Source of the DNA: Angiostrongylus vasorum
Taxonomy: Eukaryota; Nematoda; Chromadorea; Rhabditida; Metastrongylidae
Direction of reading: 5' to 3'
DNA length: 64,000 nucleotides
NCBI GenBank assembly: GCA_018806985.1
Contig: JADANN010000468.1
Location: forward strand, 5,812,072-5,876,071
The notes under the pieces are model-generated. The model made no database searches and had not been told where the DNA came from. It saw only the letters and a program-made list of their open reading frames with translations. This document shows, piece after piece, positions 1-12,854 of the stretch. Each line of letters starts with the position of its first letter. Position 1 is the stretch's first letter. Made by a program: the position numbers and the translations under genes.

Positions 1-617
1 CTCTTACCGTTGTAATCCTTTGGCTGTGATATTATTATTCATTGCAATATTTTTACTTAATCGATTTGCGATAGCCTTGGCTATTCGACAACAGGTGGAC
101 GAACTCTCGTTAGTTCAACTGCTTTGGTGTTGGAAATACGAACTTCAACGAAATAGGAGTGGAAAAAATACGGTCCAGTTCTCCGGAAAATCGGATTTTC
201 ATATTAGTAGAATAGAAAAACTTGTGTGTGATTGAAAAAAATTTGTTTGTTTTGTTGTTCTTTATCTAAATTAATGAAGTCCGCTATGAACTGAGATATG
301 TTAGCCCGAAGTTGAACATCACATTCGTACTCTATGCACTGAAATCCATGCGTGCAGCCGTGGACGAGTTATTTGTGCTCCCAACGCCGTAGTTGTGTAA
401 TGTGGTCAAAAGTGAAGTGCTAGCTGATTTGACTGGAAGGTTTTCGTTGACCTAAACTAACTATTAGCCGTTAGGACGCAAATCAGCGAACACTCGTGTT
501 TTGGAGTAGGTTCTGTTTCGAATGTTCATAAAAGTCTTACTGTGACGATGATAGTAGAGAACTGAAATCTACTTATTAGCTAAAATTTCTGGAATGAAAG
601 CAATACTGTGTTTTTAG
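1..617. other. No exon recognised (probably trak-1 intron)
   Basis: The next exon starts mid-coiled-coil in phase 0, so this is intron or holds an unseen earlier exon. The only structure noted is GCAGCCGTGGACGAGTTAT at 353-371, related to the GC-rich block at 12.2 kb. Confidence 0.5.
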
Positions 618-3600
618 AAAGACCGCGACCTCGAGGTTGCGGCGAAACTCGGACAGGCATTACTGGAGCAGAACAAGGACTTACAGCAGCGGTAAGTGTT
701 TTTTTCTATTTAACTCCTCAATTGTCTTTGAAATCTCCCAACGGTTTACCGCCTCACCGTGGCTGGGAGGTGTTCCTGGGTGTCGGACTGCGATGTACAG
801 CAGGTGGATTTGTCCCCCCGCCAGTGTCTCCCAAGCTGAGAGGGAGTCCGGCATTTCCATCAGGAAGCCTAGCTAAGAGTAAGCCAATACCAGGATCCAC
901 CACCGTCCTAGTGTCAAAGTCGCATGGTGGCAAATCTCCCTCTGATCCACAAGGGCTGCTACTGCCTATCGTGGTGACGACCTGAGGCAGACTTCAGCCA
1001 GACTGTCCTCGGGATTCCAGGGAACCACAATGGCTTAACCAGCAAATCTCCGAAAGATGGTGATTATGCTGGGGCCCACAGGACGGGCCGTTCAAGTATC
1101 AGTATTATCTTTGAAAAGTAGAAACATGTTATTTACCACTTAAGATTTAAAGTCTTTTTCTTTGGTTTGTTTCAGATCTTGTCCAATTATCCCTTTTTAC
1201 TTCTTGTTAATTCGGAAAAAATCCGAAGTCCTAGTTGACAAATTCTACTTGGCACGTCAAGAAAAAAAGAAAATGAGAATTGGATAAAAAATTTCGAATT
1301 CGTTTCTCCTTTCTGTGAAGGCGATTACATTTCTCATGGAAGAGGAAAATAGTTTTCACTTCCGCTGTTCTTGTTTTTCTTCACTGTTTTCTCCATCTTC
1401 TATATCTTTCTGTTTCTTCAGAACTGAATTTCTCGAAGAGAGCTTAGCGAAAAGCTCCGAGGAAATGGTGCAATTGAAGCACGAACTTGACAGGAAGGCT
1501 GAATTGCTACGAGTATACTGCCACTACGATGATGACGGGTTTGCTTGGTAAACGCTTCGCTCTATAATAAAGTTTTCGATATTGGAATGCTTCATTTCCA
1601 TTATTTGTTCAAGATTTAACAGTTTCCATTTTTACTAGTATGTTGCTAGTTGGGCCAATTTTTTTCTCCTTAGAACTAGCCATGTTTGGGAATTACCGCG
1701 CTCGTTAACCCGTCCGGATGGAATGCAAGCTGAAGCGACTAGTTTTTTTCGACGACGCTGACAATTTCTGGCATTATTTTACTTTTAGCTTGCTTTCAGG
1801 ATATGGATATTGGACTCTTTTTTATTTTAATTGATCTAATCATGCTTCCTGCTCCATTGATTATATTTAGACTGAATTATACCCTTTCTTTAAAATTTTT
1901 ATTTTTCAACTGTTGAAGTTTTCCGTCTCAATTATGCTACTTACTCGACCGTTATTAAACTGAGTGAAAAGAACTTTTCTACTCAATTCAAGCATTGGAT
2001 AGTGGTATCTGGGTTGATGGTATCCATGGAAATATGTGACCAAACACATGTAGCGCTGTGGTGAAGAGTACTTGCAATACAAATGTGGTCTTTGTTTCGA
2101 TCTCGCACGCTATAACCAAGCCTTGCATCCCTTCGATGTCGGTAGATTGCTTCTAGACTTGTATAGGAGGATAAAAAACGCTGAATTGATACATCGATAG
2201 ACTGCCTTCAGTAATAGTGTACACCACGAACGTGTTCAATCACCTTTACGATACTTAACTTTGTGGAATATATAGCGCATCTCTAGAATGTTAGTCATCA
2301 CTGAGCATTTTTCACGCAATATGCCACCGTACTCCAAATTACTATGATAGCAGTGCAAGTAGACCTATACAGTAAGCTGTGGGAACCAGTCGATCGTACA
2401 AGTCATCGTTCCTGCCTTCATGGGTAACACGGGGGGTTTCGGCACGATTGCTTCGAACTTAGGAATGTGAATATACCAATTAAGAGTCATTACATTGAAC
2501 CATTGTTTGAACCGTCTTCAGATGACAGTAATGTTTTGTTTTCTGTACTGTATACCGCAGTCACTTTTTATTTTTAAATATGTATCTTTGATGTTTACTT
2601 CTTCAGCGTTGTTCAGATTCATTTAGTGATTATCCAATCCATCGAGGGGCTCGTGTAGAGCAGTGGTTGGAGCCGCCACCGCGACACACGTGGAATCGAT
2701 ACCCACGCCCATGGCCCACCAAGCCCTCCATCCCTCCGGGGTCGGCAGATTGGTACCAGACTTGTCTGGGAGGATAGCAGCACTGGCTGGATACATCGGT
2801 AGGCCACCACAAGTCATTGTAAAGGCCAGATATGCATTCAATCATCTCCAGTGATACTTAAGTCGAATGCATAGCGCATCCCTCAGGGATTGATCAACGC
2901 CGAGAGCTCTATCCTTTATCCTACCCATCTTGATTAACTGGAGAGTATTTTCGAATTTTAAGGGACTCAATTAAGTCTATTTAATCAATCTTTTGAAATT
3001 TTATAGAATATGTTTCATTGGAACAATTACTATATTGATCTCTGATGGGCGAAATTTCTAGCGAGATGATGGACGATTCTCTGAAGAAACGCTTGGAGAA
3101 AATCAAATTAGAGAATGTGCAACTGAAGCATGATGTAAGCAATTCTTCATTCTTGTTATTTTCCAACTTTTTCTTCGTATTATATTGCCGGTTTGTTTTC
3201 TTATGTTTTCGTCTTTGTTCCCGTCATTATCCTTCGTTCTTTTTTGTCGAGAATCTTTCCTTAATGGTGTAACGTTTTTAAGGTTTTCTCTATGAGAAGA
3301 GAAATGGAAACGCAAATTGACCGTGACCGAAAACGCTATGAAGAAGTGTCACGTCAATTCGAACAAGCTCAACAGCAGGTAATTGAAATGGCCATGGAAA
3401 CTTTAAAGGACGACTTTTTTCTCTGTTGCTCACAGTTACGGTGGAAATATGAAACGACTTCAGTATAGTGAAAACTTTGGAGGAATTTTTTGATGGATAA
3501 CATGTAATAAATCGATTTTATCCCCTCTACCTCATTTTTTTTGGTTTATTGGTTTCTATAGCAACTATTCCCATGTTTTATTTCTCACACTATTGATCAG

Positions 3601-6600
3601 TTGTAAGTTGCAAATGAAAGTCAGTATGGCTGCTTGCTATTTGTACATTCATTTTCGAATTGAAATCATAAAGAGAGATTTAAACATATAAACTAGAAAG
3701 AAGCAGGTTGTGTCCGCAGTACTTGGGACATACCTCGAAACGGTTTACCACCTCATTGGGATTGGCAGGTGTTCCTGGGCGTTAAGCTACGATATACAAC
3801 GGAGGTTCATCGCCAACGGGACGTCCGAAGCTGGGAACGAGTCCGACGTTTCCGTGCGGCAGCACGGCTAAGAGTGAACCAATACCAGGAATCACCACTG
3901 TCCTAGTATCAAACTAGTCGCACGCTGGCAAATCTCCCTCTGATCATCTACGGCGGCGAGTGCGTGGGGTGGTGATGACTTGAGGAAGACTTCCACTTTG
4001 ATGACCTCGAAACTCCAGGCAACCACAATGGCCAAACTAAGAAATATCTGGAGTGGAAATTATGCTGGGGCTCGCACATCCAATGGAGACGAGTCATTCA
4101 AGTAATTCGAATGTAATATTGTAGTGATGTAAAATGGGAGAACTGCTTCATACTGCTGTTTTGACTGCTTCATTTTCAACTAAAAACATATTATTACCAA
4201 TACAGTGTTAATTATAACAACTGTTAGACTAGAATCTGATGTGCGTGTTTTTCCAGATCGCTGCACTTCATGCGCAAGTGGTTGAGAGAGGAGAGGATTA
4301 CGCAACTCAGTCGCTGGTCGTCGAGAAACTTTTGCGTGAGATCTCACTGAAGTGTTGTCGAGAGCGAGAGGTTCGGTTTCGCGTTACCGTATCTCAATCA
4401 ACATGTACTATTATTACTCATTTTATTGTATACCCGAAGTTAATTGTGGATAATAGATGGTCTTAACAGATGTGACTTTTAGCATCAAGGAAAGAATGAA
4501 GGGGACCTTTTGTTTTTGGTATTGTCAAATGCCTAAATATCACTGTTGGTCTGCGAAGTTGTTCGAGTATTAAAAAAATATCTGCTCATAGTATTCTTTA
4601 TGTCTCAAATCAAATCTCATCATTGACGAACTGTGGATACTGCTCGAGGGCATTTCCCATTTTTGAGTGACATTTTATATACTCTACCAATGCATGTATA
4701 ATGAATAGTAGATTCCACCTCGAAACACGAGATTTAAGAGTAAGTTTTGTAATCCGTGCAAAAAAATCGATGAAGAATCTCTTTCTAAGTATATTTGTAA
4801 AATATAATGGTCGATAGATTATACTTGAACACGGTAAGCTGTAGCAGAAAGTCTTTATCCCGTTGAAAAAAAATGAGTTCATATCCTCTTATTATGAATT
4901 TGCTGCCTTTCTTTCATGGTAGACTTATTCATTTCAATGCCGTTTTTCTGTGTCATTCGTGTTTATCTCCTCATCTCCCTTTTCACTGTCTACATCTCTC
5001 CTACTACCCCTTCTTCATCTTTTTCCTCTCAATTTTTGTGCCTTCATTTTCTCCATTCAGTTTCAGGGTCTTGCTTCTTTCTATCAGTTACTTTGTTCTA
5101 CGTCTTCCTAAACGGCGTACAACTCTTCTTGACTTATGGCTTGCCAGTTCCTTCTAATCGTCCCCTTCCTTCATTTTACTACCATTTTTCTTCCTCTTTT
5201 TTCTGTCCTAATTACCATTCATTCATTGTCAGCCCTGCTATTCAACTATAGGCGCCCCAGTTTGAACTGTCAATCAAAGTTGAATAAAAAAAGTAATGGT
5301 ACTTTTTTATTCCTGTGTGCTCTTTGGTATTTGTCCCTATCAAAGTCGGATGCAAATCATATTATAAGGATAAAGGATAAGCATCTCCTTAATCAATTCA
5401 TGACTCACGAGAATTGCATGGTCGCGTTTGATCCTCAATCCCATTTTCATTTGCAACTTAAGCAAGTGGCATGTAGCTGTGTGACTAACCGCCCAAGATC
5501 CCACACAGATGAGCAAAAGTATAAAAGGATAAAAAAGAATAAAGCTCTCGGCGTTGATCAATTCCTCAGTGATGCTCCATGAATTCAACTTCACCAAGCA
5601 TCGTTATAAGTGACTGACTGCGTATCTGCCCTACACACTGACTCGCCATTGCCTACCGATGTGGTGCTGCTATCCTCCCAGACAGCTCTTGTATCAATTT
5701 GTCGATCTCACAGGGATGGAAGGCTTGGTGAGGCTGGGTCGTGGGATCGAACCCATGTGTATTGCAGGACATCTCTAACTCTAACTACTGCGCTAAATGC
5801 GTGCTAAGTCACAGTATAATTGAAGATCTCAGAATATAGGAAAACTCTAATTCTGAAGACAGAGATCTAGCATTTTCACATGCCTAATCTTACACTCAAA
5901 AAAAATCGATGTAGTTCATTCGGTCCAACAGTTTTTATCATATGCTTTTCCAGTGTTTCTTCGATCACCAATTAAGGCTCTAGCCGCATAATATGCATGT
6001 TTTTTACAACAAACTTTTTTTCAGATAGCTAGTTTTTCCCTTATTATTGTCTTTTTATCAACATCGTGTTCGGTTAATAATCGAAGGATGTATTGAGCTT
6101 TTTGTTTTTATTTTGGTGACTCCAGCATTCTACAGCCATTCTACCGTATTACATTTTCAGTTGACTGCTGAAAATGCAGATCTTAGCCGCCAAGTAGATG
6201 AGGCACTACAACGACAAAACGAACTCGGCACACAAATGAAAGAACTTCAGGTAAACTTTGCAGTTATGATTTCATAGACGCATTAATTATTAGTAGTACG
6301 AAAATATCTGCCTGAAATCAGACAAAATGCAGTACAGACATTTTTTTTTCTCCGATCGTCGTTTTCGTTCTTGGCATTGTTCTCACTTTGTCAAATTGCA
6401 GTATTCGTTTTGTGCTTAAGCTTAAATACAAATCCGTCCTCGATGTGCCGAATTTCGTCTTATTTCCGTACTGTTCCAATCTAGTCATTTTTCTTAAAAG
6501 AAGGACTTCTCCTACGAGTGCCATTAGTATACGAGGAATAGGAAGAAGAGAATTAGAGCATGTTGAATGAGACCCGTTTCTCATGATACTCGTCCTGAAT

Positions 6601-9600
6601 TGTGCGCACCGTCCCGGACAGAGCAAAATTCTACGACTAATTCCTAGTTGCTTTTCAGGAGCGATACACCGAATTGAGAAGTATGTTTTGCGATGCCGAA
6701 GAAGAACTGTCACGTTTCCGATCGGCACCACCAAAGCGAGCTGGCTCAATAGATTCGCTTTATGACTCGCTGGCTTCTGAGCTGGAGAACAGCGATAGCG
6801 GATTCTCGACTACACCAGCTGCTAGCGCTAGAGCTGGAGAAGCACTTAATTTAAGATTGGAACTACAGCGAGCAGCAAGTAGAACGATCAAAACCTCTCC
6901 GTCAAAAGAAGAAATTGACGTGCCATCCGCTGTGCTGGCAGAAGTGGCGCGTAAACGGATCACTATAGAGCCTGTAGCACCTCCACAAACTCCGCAAAGT
7001 GAAGCAATGACTCCCACAGAAATCACTGAGGCTTTGAGGAAAAAAGTGGAATTAGTCAAAAAATTGACATGTGATGCAAGTACTTCATGCACAGAGCTAG
7101 CAGGAACATCGCTCACTCCGGTGGCTACCTCTACTCCTGAAACCGATCGTATCAAGGAAATAGAAGGCATCCTACAGCTATCGGAGCTGCGTTCGATTTG
7201 CTGTACACCGCGGCGGGGTTCGTCAGCGCTTTTCAAACGATCATTCCATTCTTCATTTCGTCTCTCTCTGCATTCACCAACGACTCCGACAAACAAATGC
7301 TCATCAGATGATCCGCTTGAGAACTACGTAGCGCCGAAAATGGGCGAGCCTGGTGTGCCTGGTACTCGTGATTTGAACTATTCGCTAAGGATGCTCCAAG
7401 CGCGTCGAAAGGTATATTTTATTCTTTTCATAGACGAATTCAATTGTTTTGATGACCCAACGAAATAATCTGGATCTGTCGTGAATTTCTTTTTCGTCTT
7501 TTTTCATCTTTCGTTTGTCTGTGTTTTATGAATATAAAATTGTGAATATGAGAATGGAGAGGCGCTGAAACTGCTTTCGTGCTTGATTTGCGTCCCGTCA
7601 TAAAAAAATTCTGTTCCACGATGGTTATTGCTGGTGTTAGTTTCTATTGAGCCGTAGTGGTCTCAACTGATCTGCCTTCTGTCTATCCTGATCTGTCTCA
7701 TTAATTCTTCTGTCTCAATAATTTGGGTTTGAGAAAACGCTGGAGCGCTCTGTTTGGTTAAGAAGTTGGTTGAGAAAAAAAGTGAAAGGGAATGGGAGTC
7801 GAAATAGAGTAATGTAGTGGGCTTTTCTCTTTGAGCAGTTAGGAATCTGGCATTGTTCTTATCTATTTGCTTTAGAGAACTTTTACCTCGTCATTTTTTG
7901 TTAAAACGAAAGGGAACGTTTTACATAATCTATTTGTAGTGTGTATTCATGTTTGATGCTCCTTAGATATTTTTTGACGTTCCTAGTGAATTACCACTCG
8001 TCATTTTAGCGAATAATCAAGCATAACAAACGGTCCAGTAATGGGTTTTATGACTCATGAAACAAAGAAGAAGAACGAAAATAACATTATATCAACGACC
8101 ACACGTCATTTTTATGACAGAACCATGAAAAACAATGGAATGATCAGGAAGGCAATAATAGTTAAATAACTGGCTAAAATATGAGAAAGTATGACATTTC
8201 CACCATATTTCGAATTGATTCCAGTGAATATTGGAAGTAGCTGCCCATAATACTTAGAGTACAACGCCTGAAGACATGCGCTATGAATCAGAACCAATTC
8301 ATATCGACCAACCTGACTCCCTCAACCCACGACTCCTATTTCACCCATTAGTAACAGTTTTTCCTACTATGTACATACAAAGGCAGTTAATCGCTCTGGA
8401 ACACTACGGGTATCCATGCGGGTACACAGAAATCTTACTATCTCTCTTTTTGTAAAACTTTTGCTACTTCTGTATCGTGCTTTCCAGGAACAAGGGCGCG
8501 TGTGGCGCTGTGGTCGGATGCGTCCTGCAACACACACGCGAAATCGATCCCCGCGCCCATGCCTCACGAAGCCTCCCATCCCTCCGGGGTCGGCAAAGTG
8601 ATACCAGATTTGTCTGGCAGGATAGCAGCACTGGCTTCGTATATTCGTAGGCTACCGCGAGTCATTGTAAAGGCCACATATGCATTCATTCACATCCAAA
8701 CAATGCTTAATGAAGTCGCATGCATGGCGCATCCCTCAGGGATTGATCAACGCCGAGAGCTTAATCCTTCTATCTTTATCCTGTCCAGGAATAGCCTCTT
8801 TGGTTTGCCGAACAAATTCGTCCGAAAGTGCGCTCTGTATTTTATGAACTGGAAAGAATAGGCGTTCTTGGCCGACTCCTAGTGCAAGATCGGTGTTGGA
8901 TAAGTTGCTTTCCTGTACTTGAATAATTAACGACTCAACACGATTCATGAACAGTGAATTGTTCTTAGGCTGTTTAGATAGGAGTAAAACTCCATCTATA
9001 AAAAAGAAAGTCGATGCCTTAGATGTTTTCACAAGTCCTTTTTAATACTGCTTTGCTTCTTGTCAGTTGAGAATTCCGGCTTGTTTTAGTATTCTGTGTA
9101 TTATAGATGGACATTTCATTTAAACATCAATCGCGATCTGTTTCATTCTATGGTCACTTATGACAATAGACAGTAAGAAGCATGCACGAAACAGAATAAT
9201 GGCGATCAGGGACAGAAAAACGAGCTCAGATATTGCCCAGCATTCTCATCTAATCATCAGTAACGTGGAGATGTGTAATGAAATGTCGATGTGACAATGC
9301 ATGGTGTGATCTTCAGACCACTTCTTGCTCGCCATCTGTCCCACTCCGCGCTCTTTCACTCATATCCCAATCAGCAGGATCGACGCCTCCCCATCCTGAG
9401 CTTCATTTAGCACAGGTCGGTACCGATCTTCTAACTGATACAATTTAGGTGGAACAAGAGTACGCCATGTTTCTGCATCGCAAAGGTCTTCCGCCTAGTT
9501 CTTTTTTTGATGAACAATCGGTATGACCCTATCTATCACTTGTCATTTTATCATTACCGTTATCAATATCGAGTTATCGATACCGATTCGTCAGAATCCA

Positions 9601-12600
9601 AAGGCAATCTATTACTACAAACAACATTTTCTAGTTCATTTCCATGTTTTCAAATATTATGTGACCACTCAAATGCGTTTCTTGTTGAGCACTGATAGAT
9701 ATAATCATTCACTATTAAAGAGCTGAAAATTCACTGAACGTCCCACGTGTCAAGTCATTTTTTTTCCTTAAATGGGGTTCTTGTATTGGTTTGTGTTGAA
9801 TTTTTGTTTTTTAAAAAGTACAAATCCCAATGGTTGCCACAATCATTTTTTGGAACAAAACTATCCTCTGTAACCTTCCATAATTTCCTTTCGTTTTGAA
9901 AACTTATAGGTGGTCGAATGAGTTACAAATAATACCCAAGTACTAGAAGAAACTCAGATCAACATCAGGTCACATTATTTTCAGCGAAAGGGGTTAACAG
10001 CACAAGAGAGATTGGTCTAGTTTGATAAGTGCATCGGGTACAGTAACATGTCTCAAAGTTATAGCAGAAGCTTTGATTACCATTCAAATCAGGTCCGGTG
10101 TTGTTCGTATTAAAAATTAGTTTCTATTGGTTTCAACTATTTTCTGGTCACTTCTGTCAAGGAAAAACAAAGTCCCACTACAAACAAACTGATTTATTCA
10201 AAGATTTTGCTGGTAGTACTGCTGCAGATGAGTTTTCGTCAACTACGAAAGCCGAGTTTCATGCGTCATCGTTAATTTCGTTGAGTCCCGAACTTTAGTA
10301 ATGTGTTAACATTGAAGTTTTCATAACACATGTAGAACCAAGAGCTTACCTTATGCGTTGGGCATCTGGTAATGTGTAATGTTGATCTGGTTATGAAGAG
10401 GTCATAAACTCTAAGACGTGCCACACTTTTAGAATTCCTCGCTAGCGAAATCCATTGTACAAACTTATTATATAACTAACAGACGTACTTTTCTCTCCCA
10501 CTGAACAAGCCTCCACTTCCTAACGAATGTTGTTAAGGAAAAAAAGTTGGTTAAAAACTAGAAAAATGATCTAAAGGTATAGTGAGTTTAAACCGAATGT
10601 AACACACATGGTATCTGTACAAAACTACCAATGATTAAATGACATTTAGTCGTTTCAGAATGTGAAATGCGCGAAGGCAAAAGATGAGTGGATTGGTAAA
10701 AGCACGATTGTAGGTCAGGATCACCAAAGGTATCCCAAAATGCTCTATTCCAGATCTTTACCAGTAGATGAATAAAAGTTGTTGTTGCGTAGTTATCTTT
10801 GGATAGTATTCTGATTAGAAAAAACATGACGATTATTACCACAATGATGCTGAGATATTTACAAAGCACCGAACCGCTGGTGTCTTTGTTGGGGATCGAA
10901 CTCGCTACTACTCTTTCCGGGGCTGATGTGTTTATCTCAACGCAGTGCAGGTCCTTAGCAGACACCTGCGATCCGGAGTTTTGCAAATATCTCAGCATCA
11001 TTGTGGTTATATTTCACACAATACCCTGTCGTAAAAAAAAGTAGGCAGTAAATAAAAAGTGGTTACATAACAGTTGTTGGTAAAAATTCCCAATATGATC
11101 AATGTTCGAGGAAATTTCCCATAAGATTTCGTGCTCTGTTTCAGGATGAGTAATGTTTACAGCGCTGGGTCACCCGTCGGCCTCGGAGGTCTTAAATCAT
11201 CCGATTTATCAGGGATTTTATACAGATCCGAGGTACGGTGTGATTAATGAGTGATGAAAGAAATACAGATTTATGATTCCATGTGCTTTTGTCTTTCTAA
11301 ACCACATAAATTCGGTTTTGTCAAATACAGGTCGAGAATTGTGTAGAACTTGACCACTAACAAGTTCGCTTTTTAAAGTGACAAGTAACTGAAGCAAAAC
11401 GGGTTTATGAATTGAACTATGTTTTTTATACCTGATAGAAACGACTGTTATGCAGGAGAATTTTTGAAAGAAAACTTAAACATTGTATTATATCGCATAA
11501 AGTTCTGAAGTATTCGTAAGGGCAAATAAGAAAAAATCAACCATAACCCATCCCCCTAAAGGCTGTTACCCTCATACGCCAATTGATTCCTCATTCGTTG
11601 ATTCATAAAGGATGCAAAAAAAAGTTGACCAGTTGGGCTACTTGTATCCTTTCTATTCATTCTATCATTGAGATAATCAATCAACAGAATAGAACAGAGA
11701 TATTTGGAAAAAAAAACGCATTTTCTTTAGAGTCCGCCAAGACTCTGAGCTTCGTCCTACTACATTCATTTCATCTCCATATATATGGAATATACTAGAA
11801 ACTAGTCTTATAACTGTAGTAGTAGCAAATCTACGCATATAAGCGAATAAATTCTTTTGAGGATTTTCTTCAGTTCTTCCGTTACTGGTTTATCTCGATG
11901 AATCGGCTTAATGAGGAATGATTTTTAAAAAAAAACAAGATCTCGTTATAGCCATACATTGTTTCGACTCACTGATTAGGAACATAGTCTGTTCTTTCTG
12001 CCGAGGGGGTGGGACCGGGGAGGGGGGATCCGCACGAGGAAATCGCTCAAAAACGCATTTTAAGCGAGAAAGACGCAAAAAATCACCGCCCACTCGAAGT
12101 GCACGAGTTGTCCGTTTGGACGCTATAAAACGCTTCCGAACGCGGTTTTCGCTATTCACAGCCGGCTATCACTTGGTCACGCACACTTCCAAACGCCCGC
12201 GCCGGATGCTGCAGCCGCGGACGAGTTATCCGCTCGCGGACGAGTTGTCGCGGAAAACGTCAAAAACGCGATTTTCTCCGTTCCGGCGCTATTTCCTGCC
12301 GGCTGTCACTACTCCATTAAGGTCTAATCGCAACGGGTTCTGATAGGTAGGGATCAAAGGTATTGTTTTCTGAAAAAAATTAGACCTTAATGGATCCTAG
12401 AACTGTTTTTTCTGGAGAAATCTCGCTCTTTTCCTCTATAATACTACTACGGTATTCGGTGTATTTTTGAGGTGGAGCTAGCGAGTTTCGATCCATTAAG
12501 GACTAATCGCAACGGATTCTGACAATTAGAGATCAGAAGTATTGTTTTCTGAAAAAACTAGACCTTAATGGATCCTAGAACTGTTTTTATAGTCTCCACG

Positions 12601-12854
12601 ACCATATGTTATGTACCGATAGGTAGCTGACGAGAGGTAGAAATTTCCCGGGGGGCTTCTATTGATTGACTGATTCGGAATTATTTCAGCTTAACACACC
12701 CATCACTTCATCACAGCGAATCCCTGGACTACGGTCGTCACCGTCATCGTCACCGACACTTTCCGTCGCCGGGTTACAGACGTTCGCGTCGTCCTTCTCA
12801 AAGTCGTTCGACGACGCGGTCACCGATAAAGGCATTCTGTTGCGTAGATTTTAA
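618..12854 (+). CDS. trak-1: Milton/TRAK kinesin adaptor, 3' part (5' exons outside window)
   Basis: TRAK/Milton proteins link kinesin-1 to mitochondrial Miro and drive mitochondrial transport. Exons that chain in phase: 618-691, 1422-1538, 3062-3134, 3283-3378, 4257-4370, 6161-6250, 6659-7411, 9317-9415, 9449-9520, then tentatively 10001-10037 and 10162-10270, then 11145-11232 and 12690-12854 (stop TAA). These sum to 629 codons. Family evidence is the coiled coil: KDRDLEVAAKLGQALLEQNK (first exon) matches the conserved HAP1_N segment KE/DLELAARIGQSLL of TRAK, followed by a QLKHELDRKAELLRVY stretch equivalent to the family's QLRHEL.KDELLQFY, then SLKKRLEKIKLENVQLKHD. The 251-codon exon 6659-7411 opens with ERYTELRSMFCDAEEELSRF, the usual end of the HAP1_N coil, then a Ser/Thr/Pro-rich Milton region. 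The 5' end and start codon are missing. The two exons at 10001 and 10162 rest on weak splice sites. An alternative ending exists at 9985-10020 (see findings). Family identity is fairly sure; the C-terminal exon model is not. Confidence 0.82.
737..1106 (+). repeat. R1 repeat family (about 380 bp), class unknown
   Basis: Starts CCCAACGGTTTACCGCCTCA, contains CCAATACCAGGATCCACCAC and GGCAAATCTCCCTCTGATCC, ends GCTGGGGCCC...TTCAAGTATC. Nine copies in the window define the family. No protein, no clear terminal inverted repeat. Confidence 0.75.
2045..2292 (+). repeat. SINE-A copy, old and diverged
   Basis: CATGTAGCGCTGTGGTGAAG head, TTCGATCTCGCACG box B-like, then ACCAAGCCTTGCATCCCTTC and GTCGGTAGATTG, aligned with the SINE-A body. 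Confidence 0.5.
2645..2922 (+). repeat. SINE-A (tRNA-derived), full copy
   Basis: Head GCTCGTGTAGAGCAGTGG (box A-like) and GGAATCGATACCC (box B-like), shared body GGGTCGGCAGATTGGTACCA and tail ending AGCTCTATCCTTTATCC. In a trak-1 intron. Confidence 0.8.
3735..4105 (+). repeat. R1 repeat copy
   Basis: ACGGTTTACCACCTCATTGG start, ATACCAGGAATCACCACTGT and TATGCTGGGGCTCGCACATC later. In a trak-1 intron. Confidence 0.72.
5521..5805 (-). repeat. SINE-A copy, diverged
   Basis: Reverse orientation: begins GCTCTCGGCGTTGATCAATT, keeps TGCTGCTATCCTCCCAGACA and GGGATCGAACCCATG (reverse of box B), and ends at the tRNA-like head. In a trak-1 intron. Confidence 0.7.
8493..8783 (+). repeat. SINE-A, full copy
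   Basis: Head TGTGGCGCTGTGGTCGGATG, box B-like AATCGATCCCC, body TCCGGGGTCGGCAAAGTG, end GATCAACGCCGAGAGC plus ATCC-rich tail. In a trak-1 intron. Confidence 0.8.
10837..11062. repeat. tRNA-related inverted repeat, same family as 58183
   Basis: Inverted arms ACAATGATGCTGAGATATTT (10841) and AAATATCTCAGCATCATTGT (about 10985-11004). A box B-like GAGTTCGATCCCC reads on the minus strand near 10890-10902. The tail after the right arm ends GGCAGTAAATAAAAAG, shared with 36755-36838. Lies in a trak-1 intron. Confidence 0.55.
11995..12310. repeat. GC-rich block in last trak-1 intron
   Basis: A sharp rise in G+C in otherwise AT-rich intron. Contains GCCGCGGACGAGTTATCC and again CGCGGACGAGTTGTCGCGG; a relative of the first (GCAGCCGTGGACGAGTTAT) lies at 353-371. 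Long open frames on both strands here are a composition effect. Confidence 0.45.
12313..12572. repeat. Two successive long hairpins, directly duplicated
   Basis: First hairpin: TCCATTAAGGTCTAAT (12313-12328) and its exact reverse complement at 12379-12394. Second: the same two arms at 12492-12507 and 12557-12572 with two mismatches. The loop text is also shared. Confidence 0.7.

Noticed and set aside
608..985. 125-codon ORF over the first TRAK exon
   Set aside because: Different frame from the conserved coil; it runs into an R1 repeat, which gives open frames in most copies.
6760..7296. 178-codon minus-strand ORF
   Set aside because: Antisense shadow of the large TRAK exon.
8502..8861. 119-codon ORF and similar ORFs at 2663, 51030, 52608 and 56598
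   Set aside because: All are readings of SINE-A copies, which are GC-rich and open by chance.
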